64,000 nt of DNA, taken from positions 248,001 through 312,000 of the forward strand of contig JAVXUO010002582.1 of the NCBI GenBank assembly GCA_033065855.1. The letters are read 5' to 3'. Shown piece after piece: positions 48,187-60,013 of this stretch. The first letter of the stretch is position 1, and each line of letters starts with the position of its first letter. The stretch comes from Escallonia rubra. Lineage: Eukaryota > Streptophyta > Magnoliopsida > Escalloniales > Escalloniaceae. Made by a program: the position numbers and the translations under genes. Under the pieces are notes generated by a model. That model was not told where the DNA came from, did no database searches, and saw only the letters and a program-made list of their open reading frames with translations.

Positions 48187-51100
48187 ATGGCTTCTGTCGA
48201 GGAGAAGCTTAAGCCAGCCGGTTTGATCAGCGGGGCACATACTTTACTTGAGGAGATGAAGTTGTTGAAAGAAATGCACGATCACTCTGGTCAGTTTTAT
48301 TTGACAGTTTTCCGTTTTTCCTGTTGATTCTATAGTTTTTATATATATCTAGTCATGTGTAAGGTGCATTTTCCCTGAGTTCAAGCCCCTCAGATTTCTT
48401 GTACAAATTTATGTCCCTCGTTTTATTTTCTAGTCTGATAGGGCCTATCGTTTTCCTAAATTCGAATTGTGTTAACCTTGAGTTCATTTCTCTAATGTAA
48501 ATAGAATTCGTATTATAGGGGCCAGAAAGCCAATGAATTCTCAGCTATGGCATGCTTGCGCCGGGCCACTGGTGACCTTGCCTCAGGTGGGAAGCCTTGT
48601 GTATTATTTCCCACAAGGACACAGCGAGCAGGTTTGACATTGGGTTTTCAAATCAAGTACTTCTACCCTGTTGAATATTGACTACGTATTTTCGCATGTA
48701 ATATGTTGCTGTGTTCTACTAGGCTGCTTGCTTATTAGCATTTCAAATTGTCTGAGAATTAAAATGAAGAAAAATGCACCAATCGGATGTTGGTGAGGTT
48801 CTGTTGAGCTGTAGGTTGGCTAGCTGTAACTTTTTCTTTCTTGAAATAAGAACTGAAGCAGAACCGATGCACCTTAAATCGTTGTGAACTCAAATTAAGA
48901 CTTTGTCCCAACTTTTTGGGTTAGCTTCTTGTTTTAGAGGATATCCAGTTAAAGATTTCACACTATAATCGGGCCTGGTATGCTGCTTCCTATGTTACTT
49001 TTCAAGATCTGCGTAGTTAGTATCAAGTTTAGGTCGAGATCAGGCAAATGTATGCTCTATACTGTAAGATTGTTAACGCATACAGTTGCAGTATGTGTGT
49101 GTATACTCAAAAGGGAACATCTGCCCAACGTGTTTGGCAGCCATTTCCAGATACAGCATGTGATAGTTTCTAATCAGTTCATTTCTATTTGGTATAGGGA
49201 CAGTGCCAACAGCTAAATTATACTAGTTTTCTCTAAACTCTTAATTTGTCTTAACAGGTGGCAGTTTCCACAAATAGGACAGCGACCTCACAAATCCCCA
49301 ACTATCCAAATCTCCCACCTCAGTTGTTGTGCCAAGTTCACAATGCTACACTACATGTATGTCCTTCTGGCTGATCATAGAGTTTATGCATATAGAACGT
49401 GTTATGGATATTGGACCAACTTCTACTTATATTCTTGTATGGTGTTACTTTACCCTCTCTCTTAATTGTCTTCTAGGCAGACAAGGATACAGATGAGATA
49501 TATGCTCAGATGAGCCTTCAACCTGTGAACTCTGTAAGGCCAACCACTCTAGGATACTTCCATCTCTTATCGCAATATATACCTCAGATTACTGAAAAAT
49601 GGATGACTGCAAAACTAAGGGTTGACATGAATATGTTTTACCGGCTATAGATCTGAATCCATTTTGTGAATCAGGAAAAAGATGTCTTTCCTATCCCTGA
49701 CTTTGGACTAAAGCACAATAAACACCCAAGTGAATTCTTCTGCAAAACTCTGACTGCAAGTGACACAAGCACTCATGGTGGCTTCTCAGTGCCTCGTAGA
49801 GCAGCAGAAAAGCTCTTTCCACAACTGGTGAGGCCTTTTTCTAGCAAATGGCAAATTCTAACTAGCTCTTGTGGGATGGAGGATTTCTTATTAAACCCAC
49901 CCTTGTAATGTCTTCAACTTTTTCTCAAAATCAACATTAGGATTTTTCGATGCAACCTCCAACTCAAGAGCTTGTTGTCCGAGACTTGCATGATAATACC
50001 TGGACATTTCGTCATATATACCGCGGTGAGAGGGCTACAATACTTTTTTGCATTTTCTATTCTGCTTATTAGGCTTGACTTACTCCCTGTTAGGATAATA
50101 TATGGTTCAAAGCTTATTCTCCTGTATATTTTTCACATTTACTATGGTAGCATCACTAAAAACTATATGGTAAGTTTTTACCTTTTTGTATTTGTATGTT
50201 TTCTTAAAGTTTTTTGCCTGTTTATGTAGGGCAGCCGAAGCGACACCTTCTCACTACTGGTTGGAGTATGTTTGTGAGTGCAAAAAGACTCAAAGCAGGT
50301 GATGCTGTTCTATTTATCAGGTAAATATGTTTCTCTCAGTATCGTTTCACATCCTTCAAAATTGCAAGTGGAGCAAATTTCTGAAAAAGCTACCCCCTTG
50401 GTGTGTGTTTGTGTTTGTGCTAATGTGCAACCACGTGTACGTGCTTGCTGGATTTATTGAATCTGCTTCTCGTGTTGGCACTCAACGCCTTGAACATAAA
50501 CGCGTACAGCCAGGAAGTCTGCTTTATCTATTTGGAAGTATGCTAGAGAAGACCTTGCCCTAGTAAAGATGGTAGATAGTTGATGATGTTCTTGCCATAT
50601 AGCTTGGTTATGGGGCATTCTGACCTTCCTTGACTAATACAACCTAAATTCATTTAGAAGCTCGTTGTTTTGCTGTAGTTTCACGTGATGTCAGTATCCT
50701 GCCTCCTGTAAGTTCAGATAGGTTACTTTCTAGTTGTGGCAATGGTCTGTATTGTGGCAACTCTTAATGTCTCATCGTGGATTCCATTTTTTCGTACACT
50801 TATCTGGCTGGTAAAGGTCAATACTTACCATCGTTACTCAGTACCTCAAATCTAGGCGATGAGTCTATCAACTGCATGGTTTCTACAGCCTTTATCTGAC
50901 TAGCGGAAACAGAGGTACAGATCTACTGCAACCATATTGCGTGGAAAGTAGAGATTCTTACAAGGCGAACTGTGGCAACGCATTCATTTTCGCATTTGCC
51001 TTAATCTGCATGTTAGCCAGAAGTAACTTGTGCAGTCTCTGTATGCCAACCGAAGTGCGACTGTTGTCATGCATGCCATTCTAAATGCATGATATCCTCA

Positions 51101-54100
51101 GTTGGCATTGTCTTTAGAGTTGTCTGATATAACATGCCCTTTTCCCATCAGTCAACTTCTCATGGTACCTGATTTATTTCTTCTTGTCCTTGCTGGAAGG
51201 CAGCAGTCAGTGTACTTCTTCCTTTACATGTATATTCTACCATTGTACATATTTTTTCTTTATCAATAATCTCTTTGCAGATTGACAGGATGTTCTAAAC
51301 CATCAGCCTTGTTAACTTCTCGTATATTCGAAATTACATGGTATGTTGATTTCCGTATCTGATGGTATTATTATGTAATTTGTAATAGGGATGAAAAGTC
51401 ACAATTGTTGTTGGGAGTGAGGCGTGCAAATCGTCAGCAAACAGCTTTGCCTTCATCAGTTCTGTCTGCCGATAGCATGCACATTGGAGTTCTTGCTGCT
51501 GCGGCTCATGCTGCTGCTAATCGGAGTCCATTTACAATTTTTTATAATCCAAGGTATGCTCGATGCATGTGGGTCTACATATGACACATCTAAACTAGGC
51601 ACTTTGTTCTGACCTGATTATTCTGGAATTCCTTCTTATTTACAGGGCCTGCCCATCAGAATTTATCATTCCTTTGGCTAAATTTCGAAAATCAGTTTAT
51701 GGCACCCAACTCTCTGTTGGTATGAGGTTTGGAATGATGTTCGAAACAGAGGAATCCGGTAAACGCAGGTACCAATGAATGAGCTTGTTCTTTTCTCCTC
51801 CTTCAGGTTATGCTTGCTTAGTTGTCTTAATTCTGTAGCCCATTTTCTACACACTCCCCTGGACCATAGCTGGCCCTGCTCTTCTTCCTTAACTTTCTTG
51901 TAGAAAAAGTAGTCTAGAAGCAAGATGCCGCTTCATTAAACCACTTACATAGGCAAAGCAGCAGGATGGGTTGGTTTTGGGGGGGTGGGGGTGGGTAGGG
52001 AAATTATGTTAACCAAAACGCCACTATTTTTCTTGGAGAGTACAAAAGTGTCACTAAAACACATAAAGAAGTGTTACCAAAGAGTCAAAAGTTTCCAAAA
52101 GAATCCCCCTTTTTCATGTTTCCAGTGAATGTAAATAGCTATTAAGTTCTAGTGCTTCATCCATGTCCAAGTTCTAACAAGCTTGTTGTGAGTATGTGGA
52201 GCCTTACATTGATAATTTCTCGTATTTTGCAGATATATGGGCACAATTGTTGGGATAAGTGACTTAGATCCACTTAGGTGGCCTGGGTCCAAGTGGCGTA
52301 ATCTCCAGGTGATAAAATGCTACTTCTGAATAAAAACTTGACATGGCTTGATTGTTGGGTCTCAGTGTCCAGAATGGTGGTACTGTCTCTAAAAGACTTC
52401 TGTTTTCTTGTTAGTTTGTGAATTAACTTTACATATATTCATAATCAGGTAGAGTGGGATGAGCCTGGTTGCGGGGATAAGCAGAGTAGAGTTAGTCCGT
52501 GGGAAATTGAGACTCCTGAAAGTCTTTTCATTTTTCCTTCTCTTACTTCAAGTCTCAAACGACCTTTCCAGTCTGCCTTCGTGGGTATGTTTTCTTTTGG
52601 GTTTATGGCAAATCTGTTCCTTTCTTACACCAAGTTGCAAATAACTCCTTCCTTTTAGTCTGCTTGTGTGCATGTTCACAAGAGATTCATGAGATGGTAA
52701 TTGTCATTTAGCAGGAACACAAAATGAGTGGGACAGTATGACACACAGACCCTTCATCCGTACCCAGGAAAATTTACACAACAGCCTTTCAAATCCGTCA
52801 ATGTCAAGCCTATGGTCAGAACAGTTGATCAAGATGCTGATAAAACCTCAAAATGTTAACCACTCTGGAGGGATCACACCTGCTTTACAAGATTCGACTG
52901 CTCTTGGACCTCCATTGCAGGAGTGGGTCAAGCAGAAACCTCAACTTGCTCCTTCAGAACAGATGGCGTCACCAGTTGAGCGTCATCCTCAACTCCACCT
53001 AGTCCAAAACAATACCATAGACCAAAATCTTCCTTCACAAGCAAATCTACCCGGAAAACTACAATCTGTAAACAAACATGGCAACCAAGCTCCTCCTGGA
53101 AATAATGCTGAGGTGACAAAAGTGGAAAATTTGCTTGCAGCAGATAGGTCAAGGCAGTATACTTCCTCTGTGGGGCAGTGCAACGAAGACAAATCGACTG
53201 TGATGCCTATGGATCCACATAATCTTGTAAATGAGCTGACATTCTTTAACCAGAACCATGGTTCATCACAATTGCAATCAAATACATGGTTTACACAGCC
53301 GCAGTTGGATTCAAATGTTCTCTTCTCTCAACAACTTGATGGAACCCAACTGGAGTCTGCTGGTCTAAATGGTATACTTTACCCAGGCACAAATGAATGG
53401 AGTTCATATCCTTCTGCTTGTCAATCCCTGTCTGGATCTTCATCCGTCTTCAGAAAGCAAGACCCTTCTGTTGTGTTCTCAGAAGCAGTTAATCCTGCTC
53501 TACCTTCTGTAGGCTACGAAATGTGGGATCATCAATTGAACAATTCAAGGTGCTTGTCAAACAAAATTGCTCCACTACCTCTGCAAGAGACATGCAGCCT
53601 TCACTATATGTCTAATTCATATGGTTTGAAAGATTTTTCACAAGAGAGCCATAACCAAAGTGATTTATATAGTTGTCTCAATCTTGAAAGCAGTGTTGGT
53701 GGAAGTACTGTCGTTGATCCTTCTGTTTCAAGCACGATATTAGATGAATTTTGCACGTTGAAGGATGGCGAGTTCCAAAGTCCTTCAGACTATCTCGTGG
53801 GCAACTTAAGTTCAAGCCAAGATGTTCAGTCTCAAATCACATCAGCTAGTCTTGCAGAATCTCAGGCTTTGTCTCTGCAAGAATTCCCAGACAGCTCGGG
53901 TGGCGCATCTTCTAGCAATGCAGATTTTGATGACAGCAGTCTTTTGCAGAACAGCTCGTGGCAACAAGTAGCTCCACGGGTGCGAACGTATACAAAGGTT
54001 AGATATTATTGTTACAGCATGTAATAGCTAATATTAATTTTGGATTTAAAAGAAATTTCTTGTTAACACTTGACAATTAGGCCTACACCAATCCATGTGC

Positions 54101-54856
54101 GAAGCAAGAGTGATCATTATGGCTGCAGGGACCTGCCGTGGTTAATTTGCTGGCTATTTTTTTCTATCTATTCCTTAATTACTACCAATGGGGTTTTGGT
54201 TTCACCCCAATGTATATAAATGATATGTGCATAGCATGTGTTTTAGTCTCTAACTTCCCGTACTTGAATATGGATCATTTCTTTTTCTCTCCCTTGATCT
54301 GTGGTGATGAAATTTGTTTTGGCTGACAGATTCAGAAATCAGGATCAGTCGGAAGGTCAATCGATGTCTCAAGTTTTACGAATTATGATGAACTACGTTC
54401 TGAGATTGAACGCATGTTTGGACTTGAGGGGCTGCTTAACGACTCGAGAGGTTCTGGGTGGAAATTGGTGTATGTAGATTTCGAGAATGACGTTCTTCTT
54501 GTTGGGGATGATCCGTGGGAGTAAGTTTCATTTTCGTTGTCATCAATTTTTTAAAGATATATCTGCCCAGCAGCTGTTCACCAACAAGTGCACGCTCATT
54601 CAAGTCCCTCCCCGCTTCTTTAAGCTTGTTTCTCGACGAATAGGTTTTACCACCCAAAGTAGACACAGTTGATGACTTAGTTTCTCATGGTCTCTATGTT
54701 ATGTGTGTGTGCAGGGAATTCATAGGCTGTGCACGTTGTATCAGGATACTATCACCTTCTGAAGTTAAGCAGATGGGTGAAGAGGGTATGCAGCTACTCA
54801 ATGCCACGGCAATGCAAGGGATTAATGGTTTGGCAACAGAAGGCGGTCATGCTTAG
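48187..54856 (+). CDS. ARF5: Auxin response factor 5 (MONOPTEROS), fourteen coding exons
   Basis: 938 aa from exons 48187-48289, 48519-48631, 49258-49356, 49477-49533, 49675-49827, 49941-50025, 50230-50320, 51389-51553, 51646-51768, 52233-52308, 52449-52584, 52715-53997, 54330-54520 and 54715-54856, all GT-AG and in frame. The nuclear transcription factor binds TGTCNN auxin response elements and activates genes for embryo, vascular and flower patterning. Domains: N-terminal dimerisation flank; B3 domain about 145-247 ([33 protein letters not shown]); ARF ancillary domain about 270-352; Gln/Ser/Leu-rich activating middle region about 360-820; PB1 domain about 822-910 with [16 protein letters not shown] and the acidic patch [14 protein letters not shown] for Aux/IAA and ARF contacts. 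The start [19 protein letters not shown] and the middle region distinguish ARF5 from ARF6/7/8/19. Length is close to Arabidopsis ARF5 (902). The longest intron is the seventh (1068 bp). Confidence 0.97.
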
Positions 54857-56548
54857 GACGGCCCCAATTTATTTGAAATGGCCTCGCCTGCTAAAGGTTC
54901 TGCTCAGTTATTGCCTGCCTTGTGCTGGAGTATCGTTTACCTCCAGATGTACTGATCTAGTTACTGATTACCAATTTCGAACACCCAGTAAATATAGGTA
55001 TTGGATATTGGGTTCCACTATATATTAGGGCTTTTGTTTTAGATTGTGCTTCATTCTGGTGGGATGTGATTTAATGAGTTGTGAGGAGGAACCTTTTTTA
55101 TCTCATGAAAAGCGGAAGAAGTTAAATGGCCAAATGATGCCGAATCTTAGAACCACATTGGTTTTTTTTTTTGGGCGAAATAATTGAATTGCGTAGTAGG
55201 ATGGTAAGACTTCAACGAGCAAGCACGTTAGCAGCCTTGTGGCTAGTACCAACAACAAAGGACATAAAGCGACCAAACCCAGCAACACACTGCATTGTTT
55301 TTACATCTTCTCGGATGGGCTGAAGATGAAAATGAGAAATTACAGGAGTGGAGGGACTAGAAAGCCATATAGAAACATAAAAAGAGAATGTCAGGGGAGG
55401 TAGGAGTCCTAACTCCTAAGGTTAAGATATGTGTTGTGGGGAAGGACATTATTTGGGCCGAAATCTGAACCCAGAACCGCAGTCTACTTGCAACTCGTGA
55501 CAGCCTCACCTAGTCACCTCTCATCTGAAATTGCGCAGATAATGAGCTACAAAGCATAAGATACTTCTGCGATCTGCATGAACCTCAATTTCCCTTTCAA
55601 ACAAACACCACGGGACAGTCATCATGTTGGCTGTTATGGTCTATGCTTACAACTAAAAAATATTATTATAGTTGCTAGGGAGAGCCTGCAAATCCATAAT
55701 TTCAGTACCTGGTATTTCACACTGAAAATTTCTAGTTTACCTACCTCTTAATGACAGGCAGAAAAGGCATTTTCCTTCTGAATAGGGCAGATCAGAGTGA
55801 TTTTAAACAGCAATGTTTAGTTTTACCTTGAGTAAACCGAAATATTCTCAACAACGAAGAGAAGTTAAGCAGAAATTATGATTGGATTCATCAGGAAGAA
55901 CAAACTATAAAATCGGAATATTCTCAACAACGAGGAGAATTTAAGCAGAAATTATGATTGGATTCATCAGGAAGAACAAACTCAAAATTGATATCTTGGT
56001 CTAGGAGCACTGTTGCACCAATGGCAAAACTCAGAGACACCGAAAGAAAAAAACAAGGTGCAGAATACGTAGCCACATAGAATGTTTGGGGCAAATATTG
56101 ATACTCGATGGAAGATACAATTACGTGATCAAGAACTACTTAATTGTCATGAAATGCAGTGACTGGGGTATGGAAAAAGAAGAAGAATAACACAAAAGAA
56201 GAAAAGAAAGAACAAAAGAACATGGCAGATTGATATATGTCACTTTTGAGTATATCATGTGCCTTGTTCATCCCATGGAATCCAAATTACCCAACAAGAT
56301 AATGAGTAATTCATATACAATGTGCAGGCGGGAAGTAAAGCAAAGAGAAAATATTTTGATGGTACTGGTAATGATATGTGTCTCATTCGAAGGCGTAAGT
56401 TGTTAGATCAATATGCCTAAGGCTATATTACAAATTCGCAACACACCCAAGAAGATGAAGCTATGTTTGAATCTGCCTGGTTCATATAAAGTCCCTAAAT
56501 GGTAGCAAAGAACACAGTAATAGGAAGCAAAGACCTCGGATGCAGAAT
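54857..56548. other. ARF5 3' flank and convergent intergenic region
   Basis: Holds the ARF5 3' untranslated region and the tail side of the convergent methyltransferase gene. A 76-bp unit is duplicated in tandem at 55838-55913 and 55914-55982. No separate gene is supported. Confidence 0.55.
55838..55982. repeat. 76-bp tandem duplication
   Basis: Two near-identical copies, each beginning CG(A/G)AATATTCTCAACAACGA and running to GGAAGAACAAACT. The high identity suggests a recent event. Confidence 0.9.
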
Positions 56549-56647
56549 CTAAAAGACATGCAACAGAAGTGCAACGAGGTTATCTACATGTTCTTTGGGC
56601 CCTTGTCCAGTTCTAGTTTCGACATATTCGTTCACAGCAGCGGATGT
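56549..56647 (-). CDS. Possible alternative last exon of the methyltransferase gene
   Basis: The methyltransferase CDS contains a strong donor CCA|GTAAGAGT six codons before its stop, with the last exon base at 57464. Downstream, a TGCAG acceptor opens a frame in the matching phase (phase 0) of 32 residues plus stop, starting TSAAVNEYVETRTG. Use of this 816-bp intron would swap the tail VRV-type ending for a 32-residue one. Family members I recall usually end at the KP-x-R-x tail, so the unspliced form is probably the main protein. Confidence 0.3.
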   Translation of the reverse strand, partial: TSAAVNEYVETRTGQGPKEHVDNLVALLLHVF

Positions 56648-57451
56648 CTGCACCCAAGAAAAGAAAGGGGATCAAACATGAAAACACAGTGCGTGACTCT
56701 TCATAAACTGTTGCACTGTAAAGAGCATTCCTAGAGATTGACTAATTACCTTTGCCACAGAGTGAACATTCCCATCCCACTCATGCCTTGCATTCTTTCT
56801 TAGTTTAATCTTGCTGTACTATGTTCATGCTTAACAAACGACTACCAAAGGCTTAGAGCAAAGAATCTTGCCATTCTATATGATCATGCTTAAGAAATGA
56901 CTACCGGAGGCTGAGAGCAAAGATATTTAAGCACTTTGAAGTTCAGCAACCCAACTTGACGGAAGGTTGCCCAAGCACAACAACAACAATAGTAACTACA
57001 TACAAGCTTCCATGACGTACAAAGATATATATGTGAAACTTCAGTTTGTGCAATCAGTCAAAGAGAACAAGAGATTTGTTAGACTCCCGTCCATTGAAAA
57101 AGAAAAAAAAATATCAAGACAAGTACGCAAGGCCAATTAGTGCTAGATTTCAAATGCCGCATGCAAATTGTCAAAAGCAATATGATCTTGTCGTTCACTA
57201 ACAGTTACAGTTCAGCATCCAATTAGTGTTATGTTATTACAAGATAGAAAGGGTAACAAATCTAAATTGCACAAACGATCGCCCTATAATGCTTGTTTTG
57301 CAGTCGGGGAAAAGAAACAACCAATGCACTTCACTTATTCCGTGTTGCAAGAAATTCCATGAGAATGTTAAGTTATGATACACAATTCCGTTTGACAAAA
57401 ATTATAACTAGCAACTATCGCCAAAATGTTTCGAGGAGGAGAGCATACCAA
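56648..57451. other. Methyltransferase 3' flank
   Basis: Presumed 3' untranslated region (or intron of the alternative form) on the minus strand. It includes a diverged 59-bp tandem repeat (56825-56940, unit starting TCATGCTTAA). No gene on either strand. Confidence 0.45.
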
Positions 57452-58708
57452 TCATACTCTTACTGGTTTTTGTAGAACAGCAGACAAGTAAACCTCCGAT
57501 TTTCCAGATCCAATTACCTTCTCACCAACAACCCATTTCAGCTTTTTGTATCCAAAGCGCTCGATCAATCGTGTTAAATCCCTCCTCTTGTCGTCATTGG
57601 AACACAAGAAGTTATCCAACCAAAATAATCCACCAGCCCTCAAAATCCTATCGATGTCAAACATCAAGAACTCCAATTTCTCCGGTCGACCCCCGACATC
57701 CAACCCATTCCCCACATGAACCAAATCAAACACATTATCATAGAAAGGAAACCTATGATTCAAACTCAGATACAAAGGAAAAAGTCCTCTAGCAGCAATG
57801 AATTCACTGAAGGGTGCATCAACATTCAAAGTGGCAGTCATCACAGTCACATTCTTTTCCGCCATTCTAGCAGCAAAAGTCCCAGACCCACCACCAATAT
57901 CGAATCCGGTCCTAATTCCACCACTCCCCATTGACAGTACATCGTCAATGAGAAAGTCATTTTTGCCCCTAGCCTTCACAAACTTCTGAATCTCGTACCC
58001 GTTCCCTAAATCAAAGCACCCAGCACAATCTCTATTCAATTTCTTGGCATTCAAGCACTTCAAATTCTTGCAACCAAGACCACTCCATGAGTAAATCTTG
58101 TCACTAGCATTACTCCAAAGCGAAACAGGATAAGGGTTTAGTCCAACCTTGGGAATAGTCTTTGCAAAGCACCTCCTTCTTGGCAAAGGCTCACATCCTT
58201 GTAAAATCAGCTTCTGGGCAAGGCTCCAATCATCCGGGCAAGGCCCATTGACCTTGTAATTCATGTACTGTGACAGCAAATCCAATGACTTCTCACAGGA
58301 ATGCCCCACAGAAGCCACCATTTCAGTGATCCCACTTCTTGAATCTTTCCCCAAAGGCAGCTGGTGGTGTGAAAGAAAGTTCTTGAGCTCACTTGCTATA
58401 TTGGGTCTTGAAAGATCGATGCTTTCATAACCAAGAAGCTCTTTTTCCATCTGGGAAAGCTTCTTTTGTGAGGAATCGATCTCTCTTAGTATCAAAGCTA
58501 CTTGCTCAGATATGAGAGAGATGTTCTTGTGAGTGTGGTGAATGGGGAGGTTGTGGTGGTCTTTTGGGGAGTATGTGAAGGCATACAAGGCAAAAAGATT
58601 GGTGGTGATGACAGAAAATAGCATGAGGAGATTTACAGCTGATGAACACAGTGTTGCCCTCTTGAATCTGGCTGTTCCATCACCTATTTTCAAGGAAACG
58701 GATCCCAT
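57452..58708 (-). CDS. Membrane-anchored putative SAM-dependent methyltransferase (At1g29790 type)
   Basis: 418 aa in one exon. The start chosen is the ATG of MGSVSLKIGDGTARF, 40 codons inside the longest frame, because that N-terminus is the conserved one in this plant family and the upstream 40 residues look like leader. One membrane segment at about residues 20-44 suggests a type II Golgi/secretory protein with a lumenal catalytic part, followed by a coiled-coil-like stretch (66-92), a cysteine-containing stem, and a Rossmann-fold methyltransferase domain with SAM motif I FDIGGGSGT (269-277), an acidic motif near NVDAPF and a post-I region DNVFDLVHVGNGLD. The substrate is unknown; related plant families methylate cell-wall polysaccharides. 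Convergent with ARF5 and divergent from the TLDc gene, 1.3 kb away. Confidence 0.9.
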   Translation of the reverse strand: MGSVSLKIGDGTARFKRATLCSSAVNLLMLFSVITTNLFALYAFTYSPKDHHNLPIHHTHKNISLISEQVALILREIDSSQKKLSQMEKELLGYESIDLSRPNIASELKNFLSHHQLPLGKDSRSGITEMVASVGHSCEKSLDLLSQYMNYKVNGPCPDDWSLAQKLILQGCEPLPRRRCFAKTIPKVGLNPYPVSLWSNASDKIYSWSGLGCKNLKCLNAKKLNRDCAGCFDLGNGYEIQKFVKARGKNDFLIDDVLSMGSGGIRTGFDIGGGSGTFAARMAEKNVTVMTATLNVDAPFSEFIAARGLFPLYLSLNHRFPFYDNVFDLVHVGNGLDVGGRPEKLEFLMFDIDRILRAGGLFWLDNFLCSNDDKRRDLTRLIERFGYKKLKWVVGEKVIGSGKSEVYLSAVLQKPVRV

Positions 58709-60013
58709 CTCTGCTCTGCTTGGGAGCTCACAGTTTAGTGTGTGAAGTGAGATCTGATGGAGTAAGCAAGTGGAAGAGGAGAGGATTAAAAAGTGAGTTA
58801 TGATTGGTGTTAAAAGGTTATTACACACGTTAAGGAGCTAGGACAGTCGTCTAATTGTCGGTTGAAGCACTGGTAATGATCCTGGAGTATTAGCCGACCA
58901 CGTGTAATGATAAGTGGGACCCCTCTTTGCGATGAATTGCTGGTTCTTTGAGATGGGCGATTAAGGGCCAGGATCATTTGTTGTGCCAGCAAAAAGTCAA
59001 AACATCCGAAGCATCATAGAGCATTGACGATGAAGGGACCCACGCGCCAAAGTACCTGAATTTATTTAAAGGTCAAAAGTCTTCAAGAGTTCAATGCAAA
59101 GAGCCACCTAGGCTTATTAGCTAGAATCCAAGCTCGACTTCTTTGGACTCCATCTCGAATTGATTTACAAGTTAAATCGAGTTTTTTTTTCAAAAGCTAC
59201 TGCAAATAAATGTTAGAAGCTTGATATCAACGTGTTCATCTGCTAATCAAGCTAAGTTACTAGCTGACTGAGCTTTCAGCATTTAGAGTTGAATCGGTTC
59301 GTTACCTAATAAAAGCGACAATCATAGAACACAAGATTATGAAAACATCACGTTTCCTTTGTTTATCCTTTTATAGTATAGAACTAATAAAGAAGTAAGT
59401 TTTAAAAAAAAGAAATGCATCATAAAGTGCCAAGTGTATTTGACTGCCAAAAAATATACAAACAAAATGTCATCACTCTTCAAACGAAAGAAACAACACC
59501 AAACATGCTACCGCACGATTGTATGGCATGCTATAGGCGATCGTGCACCTTCTAATTTTATCTTGGTAAATTTCGGTGGAGCAATTCATTAGCAATAAAT
59601 TAACAAGACCCTTTCATTGTCAAATCTACTCGAAATGAAGACTCCCTCTTGCCCAGGTACCCCACCCCAAACCCCCTCAACAACACCTTGATAGTATGCC
59701 ATAAAAATAAAATTTTTTTTTAATTCTTTTTGTACCAAAAAAAAAATCTTAAGCTCTAAATAAATTTTATCTAAGACGGGTAATAGACTGTGAGCTTGAA
59801 TATGCCACCTGGTTGAATAAAGATCTTCGGAAACGAGCCACCTAATAGTTTTACCAACGGCTGTTAGCATGTCCGAAAAGCCACGTCTAAGTCTAAGCCA
59901 CTTGGTATGCTTCGCATTCGTATCACATACGCACAGTTTCTCTTGTGCAATCAACCACAGGAACTGAATGCGAAGAGAATCCGCAGAGAGGACAAAGCGA
60001 AGCCGCAAAAGAA
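58709..60013. other. Shared divergent promoter region
   Basis: 1.3 kb between the divergently transcribed methyltransferase and TLDc genes; both promoters must lie here. A 214-codon minus-strand frame ending at 59589 overlaps the first TLDc exon and is its antisense shadow. I see no extra gene. Confidence 0.6.

Noticed and set aside
53998-54024. ARF5 ending at the in-frame stop after residue 828 (TYTK then VRYYCYSM)
   Set aside because: A donor follows TYTK and the next exon restores the conserved PB1 sequence, so the readthrough is intronic. A truncated isoform by intron retention remains possible.
58709-58828. 40-residue N-terminal extension of the methyltransferase frame
   Set aside because: The family-conserved start MGSVSLKIGDG follows it and the membrane anchor is positioned correctly from that Met; the extension reads as leader.
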